A DNA stretch of 64,000 bases, from positions 1 through 64,000 of the IMG/VR virus record IMGVR_UViG_3300035670_000050; one strand, given 5' to 3'. This DNA comes from a virus. Within the stretch, counting starts at the first letter, position 1. Each line of letters begins with the position of its first letter. Positions 29,701-44,700 of the stretch are shown in pieces. The position numbers and the translations under genes are program-made. The notes under the pieces are model-generated. The model ran no database searches, was not told where the DNA came from, and saw only the letters and a program-made list of their open reading frames with translations.

Positions 29701-32700
29701 AAAAAATCATTTTGCTCGATGGAAAAATCGTGAAACTCCAAACTGGTACATAACAACATGACTATATTAGCTAAAGCAACATATGATAAACACAGAGAAG
29801 TAGAAAATCTTCCACTCATACAGAAAATAATGACTGGCAAAGTAACAAAGCCAGAATATGTTTTTTATCTGTATGAGTTGTATCACATTTATGGTGTTCT
29901 AGAAGACCTTGCTGAAAAGGAAGGTCTTCTTTTTGGTTTGACAGATGTAAAACGCCAAGCAAAAATTAAACAAGACTTAGATGAATTAGATCCTGGTTAT
30001 GAGCGTGATATTTTTGAGTCTACATCAAACTATATTCAATATCTGAAAGACCTTGTAGCTGATCCAACTAGAAAACATTTGTTGTTTGCACACATTTATG
30101 TTAGGCACATGGGCGATCTATATGGTGGAAAATTAATGGCAAGAGTGATACCTGGTTCTGGGTATTCATATCAATTTGAAGATCGACCAAAATTAATTAA
30201 AGAGTTTAGTGAGAGATTGAGTATGGGTCTTGCAGATGAAGCAAATAAAGCTTTCGATTTCTTTGTGGGAATATTTACTGAGATGGGAAATCATTTAGAT
30301 GCCAACATTTAAATTTTTAAATACAGAGACAAGTGAAGAATTCGAAGACTTTCTAACCAATTCAAGAAAAGAAGAATTGCTTCAAAAGAATCCACACATA
30401 CAACAGATGCCAACAAGTTTTGGTATCACAAGTATGAGTGGTAGTTTCGATTCAAAGACAGACGATACATGGAAAGAAGTATTATCTAAAGTTGCAGAGG
30501 CTCATCCCGAATCTCCTGTTGGTGAACGATACGGTAAAAAATCAATCAAAGATGTTCGCACAAGAAATATTGTAGATACACACTTCCGAAAATGGAAGAA
30601 CACTTAATGACATTTAATCATATCAAATTAAAAGAGTTGGATTTTGATCTAGTATCAGAAACAACCGAATCTGGAAGAAAGTATAAAACACCTGACGGTA
30701 AACTTTATCCTTCTATTACTACTGTTTTGTCATCGTACAATAAACAAGCAATCATGGAATGGCGACAAAGAGTTGGTGAAGAAGAAGCCAATAAGATATC
30801 AAGGCAGGCAGCAGGTCGTGGTACTAAGTTACACAATACAGTAGAGAATTATCTACTCAATGAAATGTCTGACATGAAAATGCAGACTATGATGCCAGAT
30901 ACCAAAGAATTGTTCATGTCTGTTAAACCATTTATCGATTCGCATATTGGTGATATCTATGGTATTGAACAGGCACTTTACAGTCACAAATTAAGACTTG
31001 CAGGTCGGTGTGATTGTATTGCAGAATGGGATGGTAGACTGTCTATTGTTGACTGGAAAACAGCATCAAAGAAGAAAGATGCTGAACATATACAGAATTA
31101 CTTTATGCAGGCTACCGCATATGGAGAAATGTTTGGTGAACTCACTGGCAAGTCAATCAACCAGATCGTTGTGGCGATTGCTGTGCAAAGTGAATTTCCT
31201 CAAATTTTTATTGAAGAAAAGACTAAATATCTTGCACCACTCAACCAGTTCATAGAAAGGTACTGGAAATGAAATCACTAATCGCAGCTTTAATGATGTT
31301 TCCTTTGGCTGCATTTTCTCAAAACTATCAAATCCCAATCGATTGTGGTGATGAAGAACAGATGAGAGAAATGCTTAGAGTATACAAAGAAGTACCAGCA
31401 TTTCAAATGGCAACAATAAGAGAAAGTGTTACTACTAGTCAACCAATGAAGATTCACACTACTCTTTATATTAATTTTGAGACTAAATCTTGGACTCTTG
31501 TAGAATATTTTCCTGGCGACAAAACATACTGTATTATCAGTTCAGGCGAAGAAATTAAACCGGCAAATAACGGTAAACCTGCTTGACAAAATAAATAGTT
31601 TCTGTTATAGTAGTAATATGATCGTATGAAGTTAATTGAAAGGTGTTCTGGACGAGGGTTCGATTCCCTCCAGGTCCACCAGAAAGCATACTATGAAGAT
31701 CGGTCAAGGACTGCCGGTAGGCTGCATAATAGCAGATAGCCCCGACTGAAAAAGTGCAGATTTAGTATGCTTCCTAATGGGCCTGACCTGGTTTCGACAG
31801 GGCAAAGAGTAGAAAGATGGACGATCCGACACAGAGAGTCGTAAAAAGTAAATAAAATAAACGCAAACGATGAGCGTTTCGCTTTAGCTGCCTAAGGCAT
31901 GCTGAGCTGAGGTTTCGCCGACTGTACCTTATCACCCAATCAGTCGGCACTTATTTTTTTATGGGAAAACATTGTGAAAGTATACATCAGCAAATATCGT
32001 AATCATTGGTTGTCTCCATATACAATTTTGACCAAAATTTGTTTTTGGGAAAAAGACAAAGACATCATCTATAATCTTGATGACGATCCAAAAAACAAGT
32101 ACGAGAAGTTTGTCAATCTTCTGAATCCTGTTTGTGTTGGGTTTCAGAAGTTTCTTGATTTTGTTCATCCAAGAATTGAGTATGTCAAGATTGACAAGTA
32201 CGACACTTGGAACATGGATACAACATTGTCTCCAATCATCCTGCCAATGCTCAAGCAGTTGAAAAAGACTAAGCATGGTTCTCCTATGGTAGACTTAGAG
32301 GATGTACCAGAACATCTTCGTTGCATCACACATGAAGAATATGATGCACAAGAAACTTTTGATTTCTATAAGCAAGACGAACCAAAAGAAAGTCATTGTG
32401 ATATTCATGCACGATGGGAATGGGTTCTTGATGAAATGATTTGGGCATTTGAACAGTTATGTAACGATGACTATGATGCACAATTCCATACTGGTGTACA
32501 TGATATGAAGTCTGTACCTTGCGAGTGGGATGAGAATGGTAAACCAACTCTTTATACTTTTGAGAGGGGACCAAATCACACCGCAGAGTTTGATCGTGAA
32601 GGTTACGAAAAGTACAATGAACGAATCAATAACGGTACAAGACTGTTTGGTAAGTACTACAGAAATCTGTGGGACTAAATAGCTAACCAGTTAATCTGGT

Positions 32701-35700
32701 ACACACATAACACACAAGGAGAAAACTATGTCTAATATGACACCATTTGAGATACGCTTAGAATTGTTAAAACTTGCAAAAGATATGCTTGAACAAGACT
32801 ATTTTGCAAAGCGAGAAGTGTCTCACAATAACTGGCAAGTTTCAACTGAAAACGCCAGACTGGCAGGAACATCTGTTCCTAATCAGCCAGAACTTCCACC
32901 ATACCCATCAGAACAAGAAGTGATACTCAAAGCACAATCTTTGAATACCTTCGTCTCTAATATCTCAGTAGAGAAATCAACCAAAAAATCCTGATGGACT
33001 AGAGAGGCTTAGGCCTCTCTTTTAACAAGGAGAATTCAAATGTATCGTTTACTTCTGAGTCTTTTCGGACTTATGTTTGCAACCATATTTTTTATTGAGA
33101 CTCTAAGACCATTAAGACACCAACAGATAGAAATTGCAACAGACTTCAATAATCTATCACGGTTTGCACAAAAAGAAGTTCAATGTCTTGCCAAGAATAT
33201 TTACTTTGAGGCAAGAAGCGAACCAAAAGAAGGGCAAGTTGCTGTAGCCTTTGTAACATTAAATCGTGTTTTTTCTAAAGACTTTCCAAATACAATCTGT
33301 GAAGTCGTAGAACAAAGAAATTCACGCCTTTGTCAATTTTCTTGGTATTGTGAGGCAAGACCTAATTACTTGTACCGTAATAATATATTGACAATTACTA
33401 ACAACAAAGAGTATAATGAGATTCGTGATTTAGCAGTTTACATTTATGCTAATTTTGAAATGATGAAAGACCCATCAAGAGGTTCTTTGTATTACCATGC
33501 CGACTATGTGAACCCTAATTGGCGACATTTAGAAAGAGTTGTTACAATTGGTAGACACATTTTTTATAACGAAAGGAACACCTGATGGCTGATAATTTAT
33601 TTTTAATTTGTATTACAACAATGATTGTTGTTTTCATATTGTCAATTACAACATATTACATCAATCAAAATGTTTTAATGTCTGCAAACATTGAAAAAGC
33701 AGTTGCAAAAGGCGTTGATCCACTTTCAGTTCGTTGTGCATATGCTGTATCGCAAGATATTCTTTGTATAACTTATACGGCAAGTTCAAAACAAATTGTA
33801 GTAGAATCAACTAAAAAATAATCAAAGGAAATATAAAATGGCAAAATTTACATTTAAATGTGAGAATGAAGATAACGATACTGTGAATACGATTGAATTT
33901 ACAGCTTATTCTATTCATCAAGTTTTAACAAAAATAGAACAGTTTATTCAAGGCACCTCTGAATTTGAAATTGATGGTTATCTTGATATTGTACAACCAC
34001 AATATGAAGCAGATGATGAGGAAGAGGATGAGGAAGATGAAGAATATAAACCTTCTTCCTCTAGTGTTTTTAAATCAATGGCAGATAATTTAATTAAGAA
34101 CCCTCCGTCTATGTTCGATGACACTATTCAGATTAGTTTAAATGATATTAAATTTGATAACATGTCTAATATGACAGGCGCCCATCAAGACGATATCATT
34201 ACAGCGTTCCAAGACATCAAAATTGAACCTTTTGATTTTAGTCTGCCAGGTAACACAATGATTACTGGTATAGACAGTTTGAATAATTGTCCTCTTTGTA
34301 ATCTTCCCAAAAGTGTTATGGAAACAAACAAGTGCTGGGATGAAAAATGCCCATTTGGTTTTGAAGAGATAAAGATTAGTCAACGATAATGCCTACAAAA
34401 GAAGAACAGAAAAAATTTGCCTTTGCAATTGATAGTATGGTGTCAAACACCGACTATAATTACATTGAAGCAATAGTCGAGTATTGTAAAGAGACTGGTT
34501 TAGAAATTGAAGTTGCTGCATCGTTAGTAAATAGTCATCTTAAAAAGAAGATTGAAAATGATGCACAAGAACAAAACTTACTTAAAGAGAAAACACCTAG
34601 ATTGCCAATATGATAACTGGATATGAAGCTTTTTGTTTATATCAATCGATGAAATTGCATTTCACGCAAGAGTCTTATGACTTTTTAAAGTATGGTGGTA
34701 AAAGTAAAGTTTCTGTAGATAGTTTTGAAAATAGAAAAGATAAATTCTTTTTCTATAAGCTTTCTCGACGATTGCAGAGTAAAGATGAACTCATAAATTT
34801 TCTTGTTGCCAATTTTGTCAATGATGAAAATTGTTGGGTAGGTAATTTACTTGAAGGTCAGTCTGAAACTGTTTACAGAGAAAGGCAAAAAGTCATTCAG
34901 AGTTTGTCCTATACCTTTGAGAACGATTGCAATAAATTGTTTGATATGGTAGACAACCCGAATGACATTTTGCAAAGTGAAGATGGCGAGTATCCATTAC
35001 TATTAGTGAAGACTTTACAGAATGTTACACAAATTGAGACTTTCTGTATAATGAACTCACTAATGAATTTTTTGCCGATGTGGGATAAGAAGATAAATGA
35101 TACGATTCGTTGGCCTGTCTTTAAAAGAAAGGCAATGAAATATACACCGTTTATACAATTTGATAAAACTCGGTACAAATTAATACTCAAGAAATTAATT
35201 GATGGAAAAGTGCTTGTAAACCACTAAATATTAGTATATAATGTTTATGTGGATAAGTCGTTAATATACCGTTTATACTCCGTTTATACGAAAGGAAATA
35301 CTATGTCTAGTTTTGCAAATCTCAAACGAAATAAAAACTCTTTTGAGAAACTCACAAAGGCTATCGAAGCCACAACCCAATCAACAGAAAACTCCAAAGA
35401 CGATACAAGGTTCTGGGCACCAGAAGTAGATAAATCTGGTAACGGAATGGCTATCATTCGTTTTCTCCCCGCACCCGCAGCAGATGGTGATGATGCTCTA
35501 CCCTGGGTACGAATCTTCAATCACGGGTTTCAAGGACCTGGTGGTTGGTTGATTGATAACTGTCTCACAACAATCAATGAAAAATGTCCTGTTTGCGAAC
35601 ACAATTCCGTTCTATGGAATTCTGGTATTGAAGCAAACAAAGATATTGCTCGTAAACAGAAACGCAAACTAAGTTATATTGCAAATATTCTTGTTGTTTC

Positions 35701-38700
35701 TGATCCCAAGAATCCAGAAAACGAAGGTCAAGTTAAACTGTTTAAGTTTGGCAAGAAGATTTTCGATAAACTTTCTGAGGCAATGAACCCAGAATTCGAA
35801 GATGAGAAGCCAATCAATCCGTTTGACTTCTGGGAAGGTGCAAACTTCAAACTCAAGATTCGTAATGTAGAAGGTTATCGCAATTACGATAAATCAGAAT
35901 TTGATAGTGCAGAGGCACTCTTCAATGGTGATGACGAGAAGCTTGAGAAACTTTGGAAATCAGAATTCTCTCTCAAAGAGTTTACTGAGAAGAAACAATT
36001 CAAGTCTTATGATCAACTCAAAGGTCGTTTAGACAAAGTTCTTGGTTTTGAAGGTGGTGCTGCACCAATCAAATCTAAGGCTGACGATGAGATTGTTACA
36101 AAGTTTGATGATGAGGAAATTCTGAATAAGAAAACATCTATTGCAGATGATGAAGATTTGGATTACTTCAAGTCCCTTGCCGAGTCTGATTAAACAGATT
36201 CGTTCCCATGCAACCCCGCTTCGGCGGGGTTTTTTATTTTAAATTACTGCTCTTTCGAAAAGAAGTCTAGCAAATTCTTCATCTAGTACACTTGCAGTAA
36301 TAATATTACTTGAACCAGATTGAGCCATGTTGTTTACTGTTTGTGGTGAATTGATAACAACAGGTGGCATAGATGAAGCCATTTTACCATCAGCAACAGC
36401 GACAGATGATGCTGCAATTGTAGAACCAGGAGTTCTTGTGAAAATACTAGCAATACTTGCTTTGTTATTTCCCTTTCCATCATAATATGAACTGCCGGTA
36501 TGTGGATTGGCTATTGAAGCAAATTCTTTAGACAATTCTAATTGTTGTTGTATTGGATCAGACCCAGCTCTATTCAATCGTCTTTGTATTAGTTCATTTG
36601 CAAGTTTGTCTTGTGTAGCAGAATCAAATTTATCTTCAATCTTAACGATACCACTATCAACTAATCCTTTTAGTGTTGTAGGTATTATTTGATATTTACC
36701 AGCAGCAAATACTTTTTTGTCTTTCTGAAGTTGCATTACTTGTCCAACAGTCATGTTTGATAACCCAGGCAAACCTTCTGGGGTATCACCTGCTTTGCCT
36801 TTATTGATGGCATCATACCCCATGGCACCACCTTCAGCTTTTCCAATCATTTCTAAAAGTTCATTATTACTAACTCTTGAAGGTTTATAATTGCTCAATC
36901 TATTTTGTTCTGCTTTAGCTCCACTTGGATCAACATAGTTTGGTACATTTGGTAATCCCTTTATCTTATCTGTATCAACAGGACCGCCGTCAGCAGTAAA
37001 CCCTTGTTCTGGTGTCCAACCACCATCAACACCCTCCTCTACATCTGCCTGACTTGGCGTTTCATGTGAATCACTCTCAATCAATTTATATAACATATAT
37101 GCTTCACCAACAAGAAGACCAAGGGCGCCCATTCTTGCAAAATTAGTAGCGTTCATTGCGCCTCTAGCTTTACTTGCAAGTTCTTTTGCTTTATCTAAAT
37201 TGCCTTTTGGTCTATCTTGTATAGTCCCATATTTGGATTTTCCTTTACCCTTTGCTTTATCTTTATCAACATCTGGAACATCACCTGGTGTTGGTACTGG
37301 AGCTCCAGGACCAAATATTTTAGTACCAAGTCGAGTCATCATTCCTTTCATAAATGTATCAAAAGCCATAAATGTTAATTTCAATACTGCTAAAGCTCCA
37401 ATAGCAGCAGTAACACCAGTTACTAAATCAGAAAAAGTTGTTTCTCCAAAAACAGACTTGACTAAACCACCAATTAAGTTATCGACTTTCTCTTTAAATT
37501 CTGAACTCGTAAAATAAGCACCAAGAACACCTAAAAATACTGTTGCCATTAATGCAAGATTACCCATAGAACTTGTCTTAACTTCTCCACCAACTTTTGT
37601 TGGTGCTGTAGACCCCTTTTTCGATTTTAATGTATTCTCATACAGTTTTTCTTGTTCAGCAGAAGTCTTAAAGAATTTATCAGCACTATCTTTTTGTTCC
37701 CCACCTTGTAACTTAACTAATTTAATCATACTCTGACGCATGACATTAATGTCACGCATCATTATTGGTAATGACATTGTATTTTTGCCAATAAAATCTA
37801 ACTTCTCATTCATGGCATTTAGAGTGTCATTATTTACAGAAACTAAACTTGGACCAGTAGCTATTCTCCTACTACTTCTTTCTACTTGTTTAGTCTTATA
37901 ACTTTTTAGACCTGGAAACAGAGCAGTCAGAACACCTTTTTGATCCAATAGATTTCTTGGATCCATTTTTTCTTTTAGTGATTCTGTTGCTGCACTAGAG
38001 AGAGAACCAAAGACTCCCTTTCCACCACTTCTCTGTTTTCTAATAACGTCTGCAAATGCCATTTATTATCTCTTTTTATTAGCGTTTAGTTGTTTGATCT
38101 TTTCATTTTCTTCTTCAATGTGATTCATCAGTAGTGTTATATAAATTGATTTTTCCCACGGCAGCAAATTATCCAATTCTGCCAAACTATACTTGTGATG
38201 TTGCATGAGTGCGAAGTTAGTTTCATAGTGGTTTTTTAAATTATCATGACAAAAAGTTATTCGAAAAAATTTTGTATACCTTCTACGAGAACAGTATCTT
38301 CATACCCACATTTATTACATTTGAAGCTTAAATTCTTTTTCATCTTGGGAACAGACTCAAAAAACTTCTGTATCTTTACAAATTGTTGTTGCGTTAGTCC
38401 CTCAACGAAATCTTTTAATTCTTCTTCACTCACATCTTTAGTATAATACATTGAGTTCTTATCATAGATTGCATCTATACATTTCAAAATAATTTCCATG
38501 AGTCTATCTACTTCATTTTCAGATTTTATGTTTTGAATAACTTTTAAACTTGGATACTTCATAATTAAACCAAGTTCATCTGTTATTTGTATTTTCGTAC
38601 TATGGTCTTTTTGAAACTCTGGTTTTATTTCTAATATGTTTACTTTAACTTTTACAATGTTACCACAATCTTGTTCTTTAATTTTGTTGTTGCACTTATA

Positions 38701-41700
38701 TTGTAAATCAACAACTTCACTAACCGATCTAGCTCTTAGATGTAAAAAGAAATATTCTAAATCTGTTATTGGCAAATCATCAACATCTAATTCATCTAAC
38801 GAACAGTTATTTACTATTTGTTTTATTGAATCAAAAATTGTATTCTCATCTTGCGATTCCATTGCCATAAGAAGAATCTTTTCTTCTTTTACTAAAAACG
38901 GACGATAACGAATTTTCTTTTTAGTTAAAGGTAAATCTATCGTATGAATTGGCACATCAATTTTAGGTAAAGCCATCTTATATCTCCATTGTTATGTTAC
39001 TAAGTCAAATATTGATCCCACAGGTTTTGAAATTGCAGAAGAAAATTTTTCAGTAAACGATGTTAATTTTGAACCAAATAAACTTGTTGCAGCTTGAACT
39101 AGATCATAATTACCAGCATACACAACACGGTATTTTTGATATGCAAATTGTACAGTCAGTCTATGAAAGTTATCATCACTCCAAGACAAAGCTTGATTGC
39201 CTATAGAAATAGGAAATGCATCTAGCAATTCAACAATGTATATTTGACGAATGAATTCATCATACTGTATGATCTTTATATTTGTTAGATATCTTGTATC
39301 GTTTCCTTTTGCATATCTGAGATTATTTGTGTCAGTTGGCATGATAGATTCAGTCCACTTTTCAAATAATTTTCTTTCATAGAATTCATTTGTGCAAAGG
39401 AATGTTAAACTTGTATCTTGATATTGTGTCTGATATGGAACTTTAAAAGTTGGGCCATATATTTTGACATCTTGTGTGATTAAACTTTTTCCTGGTAACT
39501 CTGCTGCTTCACATTGCAAAGATAAGTAACGAGTCATTGAAGGATTGTCACTTCTTGACTGTTGATCTGTAGATGTTCTTCTTATAATATCAGTAACATC
39601 TGCTATAATTGTATTTGGTAAATTTAATATTTTTTCGATGAACGAATTGCCAATAAAGTTATTGATGTACTGTGGTATTGGCAAAATAACTTCAAAACGA
39701 TTTGGTTTTGCCAAACCGTCTTTTGCATTTAAGTTAGATAAAAATAAATTTGGTGAAAATGACATTTAAAATTTCTTTCTGGAATCGTACCATACTTTAC
39801 TTGTTTTATGTTTTTCAAAAAGTTCTAATGGTAACAAAGCTGCGATGTCCCACTCATCTGGACTAATGCGAATAAATCTAGACTCAATATGTGAGTACAG
39901 ATATCTCTTCAGACATGGTTTCGATTCATATATTCTTGATGCATTTTTTAAAATACTGTAATTGATTTTAAATTTAGTACTTTCGTCATATTTACTATTG
40001 TTCAAAAACTCACTCAATTTATCTAAAAGGATAATTCGTTGCTTTGGGTGAATGTAATGTAAATTCAACCCTAGTATACCGTCTGAGTATCGTTCTATTG
40101 GTAAGACCAATGGGAACCTGTCGTAATATGGCAACGAATCCTTTAGTTTTGGTTCATAATAAAAAAAGTACATTTCTCCAATCAAACTTCTATCTCTCAG
40201 TCGAATCTTATCTCTAGTTACCGATTGTTGTCTTGGGTTCAACTCTTTTAATTTAGCTTTAATCCAATCTCTAGATTTATTTGTCCTTGATTGTATTCCC
40301 TCTTTTGCGAGAGAGAGTTTAATTTTTTCTATTAGATATGCCATGTCATTATTTATTTACTATTTTAGTTAAAATCTCAATAAAAGCATTATAAGTACAG
40401 GTGTCCGCTTTCAAGTAATACCTATGTCCTTCTCTGTAAGTATCATGAATTCCCAACCATGATCTTTACAAAACTCTGTTGCAGCTTTCCATTTAGACTG
40501 ATTGATTATGTATGTTACTGATTCGTTAATGAATTTCTGTGTTTGTCTTTTCTTAACTGGTTGTTTAGTCTGATATTCTGGTTTCACTTCAATCACATAA
40601 GTCTTAACAGAGTTATCTTTCTTTCTCATCTTTACAATAAAATCTGGAAAGTATCTATGGATCTTATTGTCAATAGGATTGAAATAGCGTATAGGTAGTT
40701 CTTCAGAAGACCACCATAGTACACTTTCAGATAAATCCAACCATTTCATAACCCTTGCTTCCCAAGTTGATCTCCATATGATGTTATTTGGGTCTCCTTT
40801 GTATTTTGCCGGGTTTTTTGGTGTATAAATTCCTTTGTAGCTCATATAAATACTATTTATTCTCTTCAAGGAAAAATATGGCACTCTTCTCTTTTGCCGA
40901 TATATCTTTTAAAAACACAAAAAGAACTGGATTTGGAACTAATGGATTGGCTTTAGAAAGTCAGTACAGTTATGATATTTACAGATATCCTCAAGACTTA
41001 GGTTCTGCTGATAAAGGTCACTATATCGTTTTCCATATAAATCAACAAAAGAAAACGAATTTTAAAGGGCAAACTACTGGAGATCAACCAACGATCATAA
41101 AAGATAGAGTTGAAGGTAGATCATATTCTCCTGGTCAATCATTATCGGATTTGACAAATTTAGCCTCAACTAAATTTGAAAATGTATTTGGAAGTTCTGA
41201 AACCGTTCAAAATATAACTAAAGCAACAACTGATGTTACTTTAAATTTCACACGAACGATTGAGAGAGTGCGAGATACTGTCGCACTATACATGCCAGAT
41301 ACTCTAAGTTATATTCACAATCAAGGGTATTCTGGTTTAGAAATTGGTAATGATCCAATTGCAAGAGGTCTTGATGCAACATCAACTCTTGTAGATACTA
41401 TACGAAAAAGTAGTGAATTTAAACAAGGAGCAATCGATGTATTTAAAAACTTAAGTCCATTTATTGCAAATGAAGTAGCCAAAGGTAGTGCATTTTTAAC
41501 TTCTGGATTTGCAGCAATATTTGGTGTAGTTCAAAATCCAAAATTAGAATTGATATACAGTACTCCTTCTTTTAGAACATTTAGATTTGATTTTGTTTTT
41601 TATCCTCGTAGTGAATCGGAAGCAACAGAAGTTCAGAAAATAATTACACGTTTAAAATTTCATCAGGCTCCAGAAATTTCAACTGAAGGTAAAGGATTCT

Positions 41701-44700
41701 TTTTAGTTCCACCATCAGAATTTGATGTTCAATTTTATTACAACGGAAAAATAAATCCAAACATTCCTAGAATAACAACATGTGTCTTGGAGAGTATAGA
41801 TTTAGATTATGCACCAAATGGTTTTACTGCTTATGAAGTTCCAAACGAACCTAAACCTAGTATTGGTAGAACAGGTATGCCTGTTGCTATTAGAATGAGT
41901 TTGCAATTTAAAGAAACAGACATTGTTACAAAATCATTTTTTGGTGCAGATCGTTTTACTGCACAATCAACACAATATGATGATTATAATTTTCCTACTT
42001 CTTAAAATAAAATGAAATATCTAAAACTTTTACCAAAAATTTATTATGATGTAGCTGACAATTCTAATTTCAATTATGTTACCAATTTAAGTTCTTCTGC
42101 GTCAATTGAAAATAAATTTTTAGAAAATACTGCTGTATATTACACCTATGATATTCGTGATGGTGATACCCCAGATAATTTAGCTGCAAAATTTTATAAT
42201 TCATCCGAAAGATATTGGATCATTTTAATGATGAATAACATTGTTGATCCACAATACGATTGGCCTTTGCAGTACGATCAATTCAACGAATATGTTGATT
42301 ACAAATATTCTCAATCAGAATATGCAAATACGAACGAGAAGGGTGAAGGTATAAGATGGGCAAAAAATACAGTAGCCAATGTTGATAACTATCATTCTTT
42401 CTATAAAGTAATTACAAAGACTGTTGAAGGTGTAACAACTGTTACTAAACTTCCTGTTGACGCAAACACATACTACAGTAATGAAGAATATATGCAAAAT
42501 GGTGTCAATGGTGAAATTTTATTGCATAGTGGTTCTTTTCTCACATATTCTTATAGTAAAGAAATTAAAACGTATTATGATTACGAATATGAATTGAACG
42601 AATCTAAGAGAGAGATAAAAATATTAAAGCAAGATTTTGTTTCTGTCTTAGAAAATGAAATAAAAGAGTTATATCAACAATGAGTTCAGTTTTAACGCAA
42701 TCTATACAATTTAAAGTCAACGAATTATTTTTGTCTACGAGTTCAGGACAAAATATTGATTTGACCAATATATTTGTAGAGTTAAATTTATTTGACAATA
42801 TTTTTACACCATGTAGATCAGGCAACATTTTAATTGAAGACTCAATAAATCTTTTTGAAAAATTAGACATTAGTGGAAATGAAACACTAAAAATAAACAT
42901 AGAAAAAATGGATGATAATCCTAGTGGATTTATCTTTGAGAAAAAATTTAAGATTTACAAAGTAACAAATAGAAACAACAAAAATTTAACTACACAGACT
43001 TACATTTTACATTTTGTAAACGAAGACTTCATTTATTCTAATCAAAAAAAGATTTCTCAAAGCTATACGGGAACATATTCAAATACTGTATTGAAAATTC
43101 TTACAGATCATTTAAAAGTTCCAAATGCAGCTGTTTCTAGAGGAAATTCTGGTATTGGTACAATCTTTCCAACAGATACCAAAAAAGATTTTATCATTCC
43201 AAATCTAACTCCTTTTGATGCGATAAATTGGATAACAAAGAAATCAATTTCTAACGAATATAAAATACCAGACTATGTTTTCTATGAGTCTGCGGCTGGA
43301 TATAATTTTGTTCCAGTATCTTTTCTTTGGTCTTTAGATTCATTGTTCAACATAAATGTTATTCCTAAAAACTTAGGTAAAGATGTTACGAATAATGAGA
43401 ATGAATTTTATGGTGCCAGAGATGTAAAAGTTTTATCTCAATTTAGTATGATCGATAATATTAAAAATGGTTCTTATGCTGGAAAATTTGTTGGGTTTGA
43501 CACTTTTACTAAAACACAAGTTATTCGTCGAGTGAATAATGCTTTCGAGTTGCAGACTAATGCCAAACATGGCAATAAATATGATAATCTAACTGACTCT
43601 AAAACGAAAGACAACAAAGATTTTAGAGACATGTATGATTCAAGAGTTGTTACATATCCTTTTGCTTTACCAAGAGTTCAGACTGCTTACATAAGAGAAA
43701 ATAATCCAACAGCCTCTACTGTAATTGATGATACTCACAATTATGTGTTTCAAAGAAAATCTTATTTTGCAAATATGATGCAGAAGAGATTGCAAGTCAC
43801 AATGCCTGGTAATTTTGGTTATAATCCTGGGTTTTTAGTGAATCTAGATTATCCTAAATTTTCAACCAAGGAAGAAGAAGTCTTAGATGATACATTGAGT
43901 GGTAGATATATAATTACTGGAGTTAGACATATTATTCGTTATAACAGACACGAAACATTGTTAGAAATTTGTACAGATTCAAGTAAAATATGATACCTCA
44001 AGATTTTTACGGAAAACGACCTTTTATTTGGTGGATTGGCATCGTAGAAGATGTCTTAGATCCATTAAAACTTGGCTCGGTTAGAGTCAGGATTATTGGT
44101 CTTCATTCTGAAGATAAAAAACTTGTTCCAACAAACACTTTACCTTGGGCTCAAGTAGCACTATCAACAAATGCGCCAAATACATACGCTACTCCCAGAG
44201 AGGGAGATTGGGTTCTTGGATTTTTTCAAGATGGTGAGTTTGCTCAAATTCCTGTTGTTCTAAATGTACTACCTGGAGTTGAAAGTTCTCAATCTAGTAT
44301 AGTTTATCAAGAAGCAATTCGAAGAGAAGGTTCCGCATCTAAACCAAGATCATCACAAGTTGACAGAGTTATTGGAGAACCAACTCAAGTTAGAATTACA
44401 AGAGGTGTCATGGATGGCACTTTAACAAATGCTATAAATCAAGAAAGAAAGTCTGTCTGTGATATATCACCAGAAGTAAACAAAGCAGTAGCATATGTTA
44501 GAGCCAAATTTGGTATAATTATTGAAGAGATACGAAAGGCAATTCGTGCTGCATTGAAAGCATTAGGTTTTTCTGACACAAATGGCGAAGTCTCTAAAGT
44601 TATTCAATTTGCAAAAGCAATTGCTAGAGAGATAAAATATATAACAAGTATAATTAGTGAGTTGAATGATTTAGCTCAAATACTAATTCTCTTTGCAATG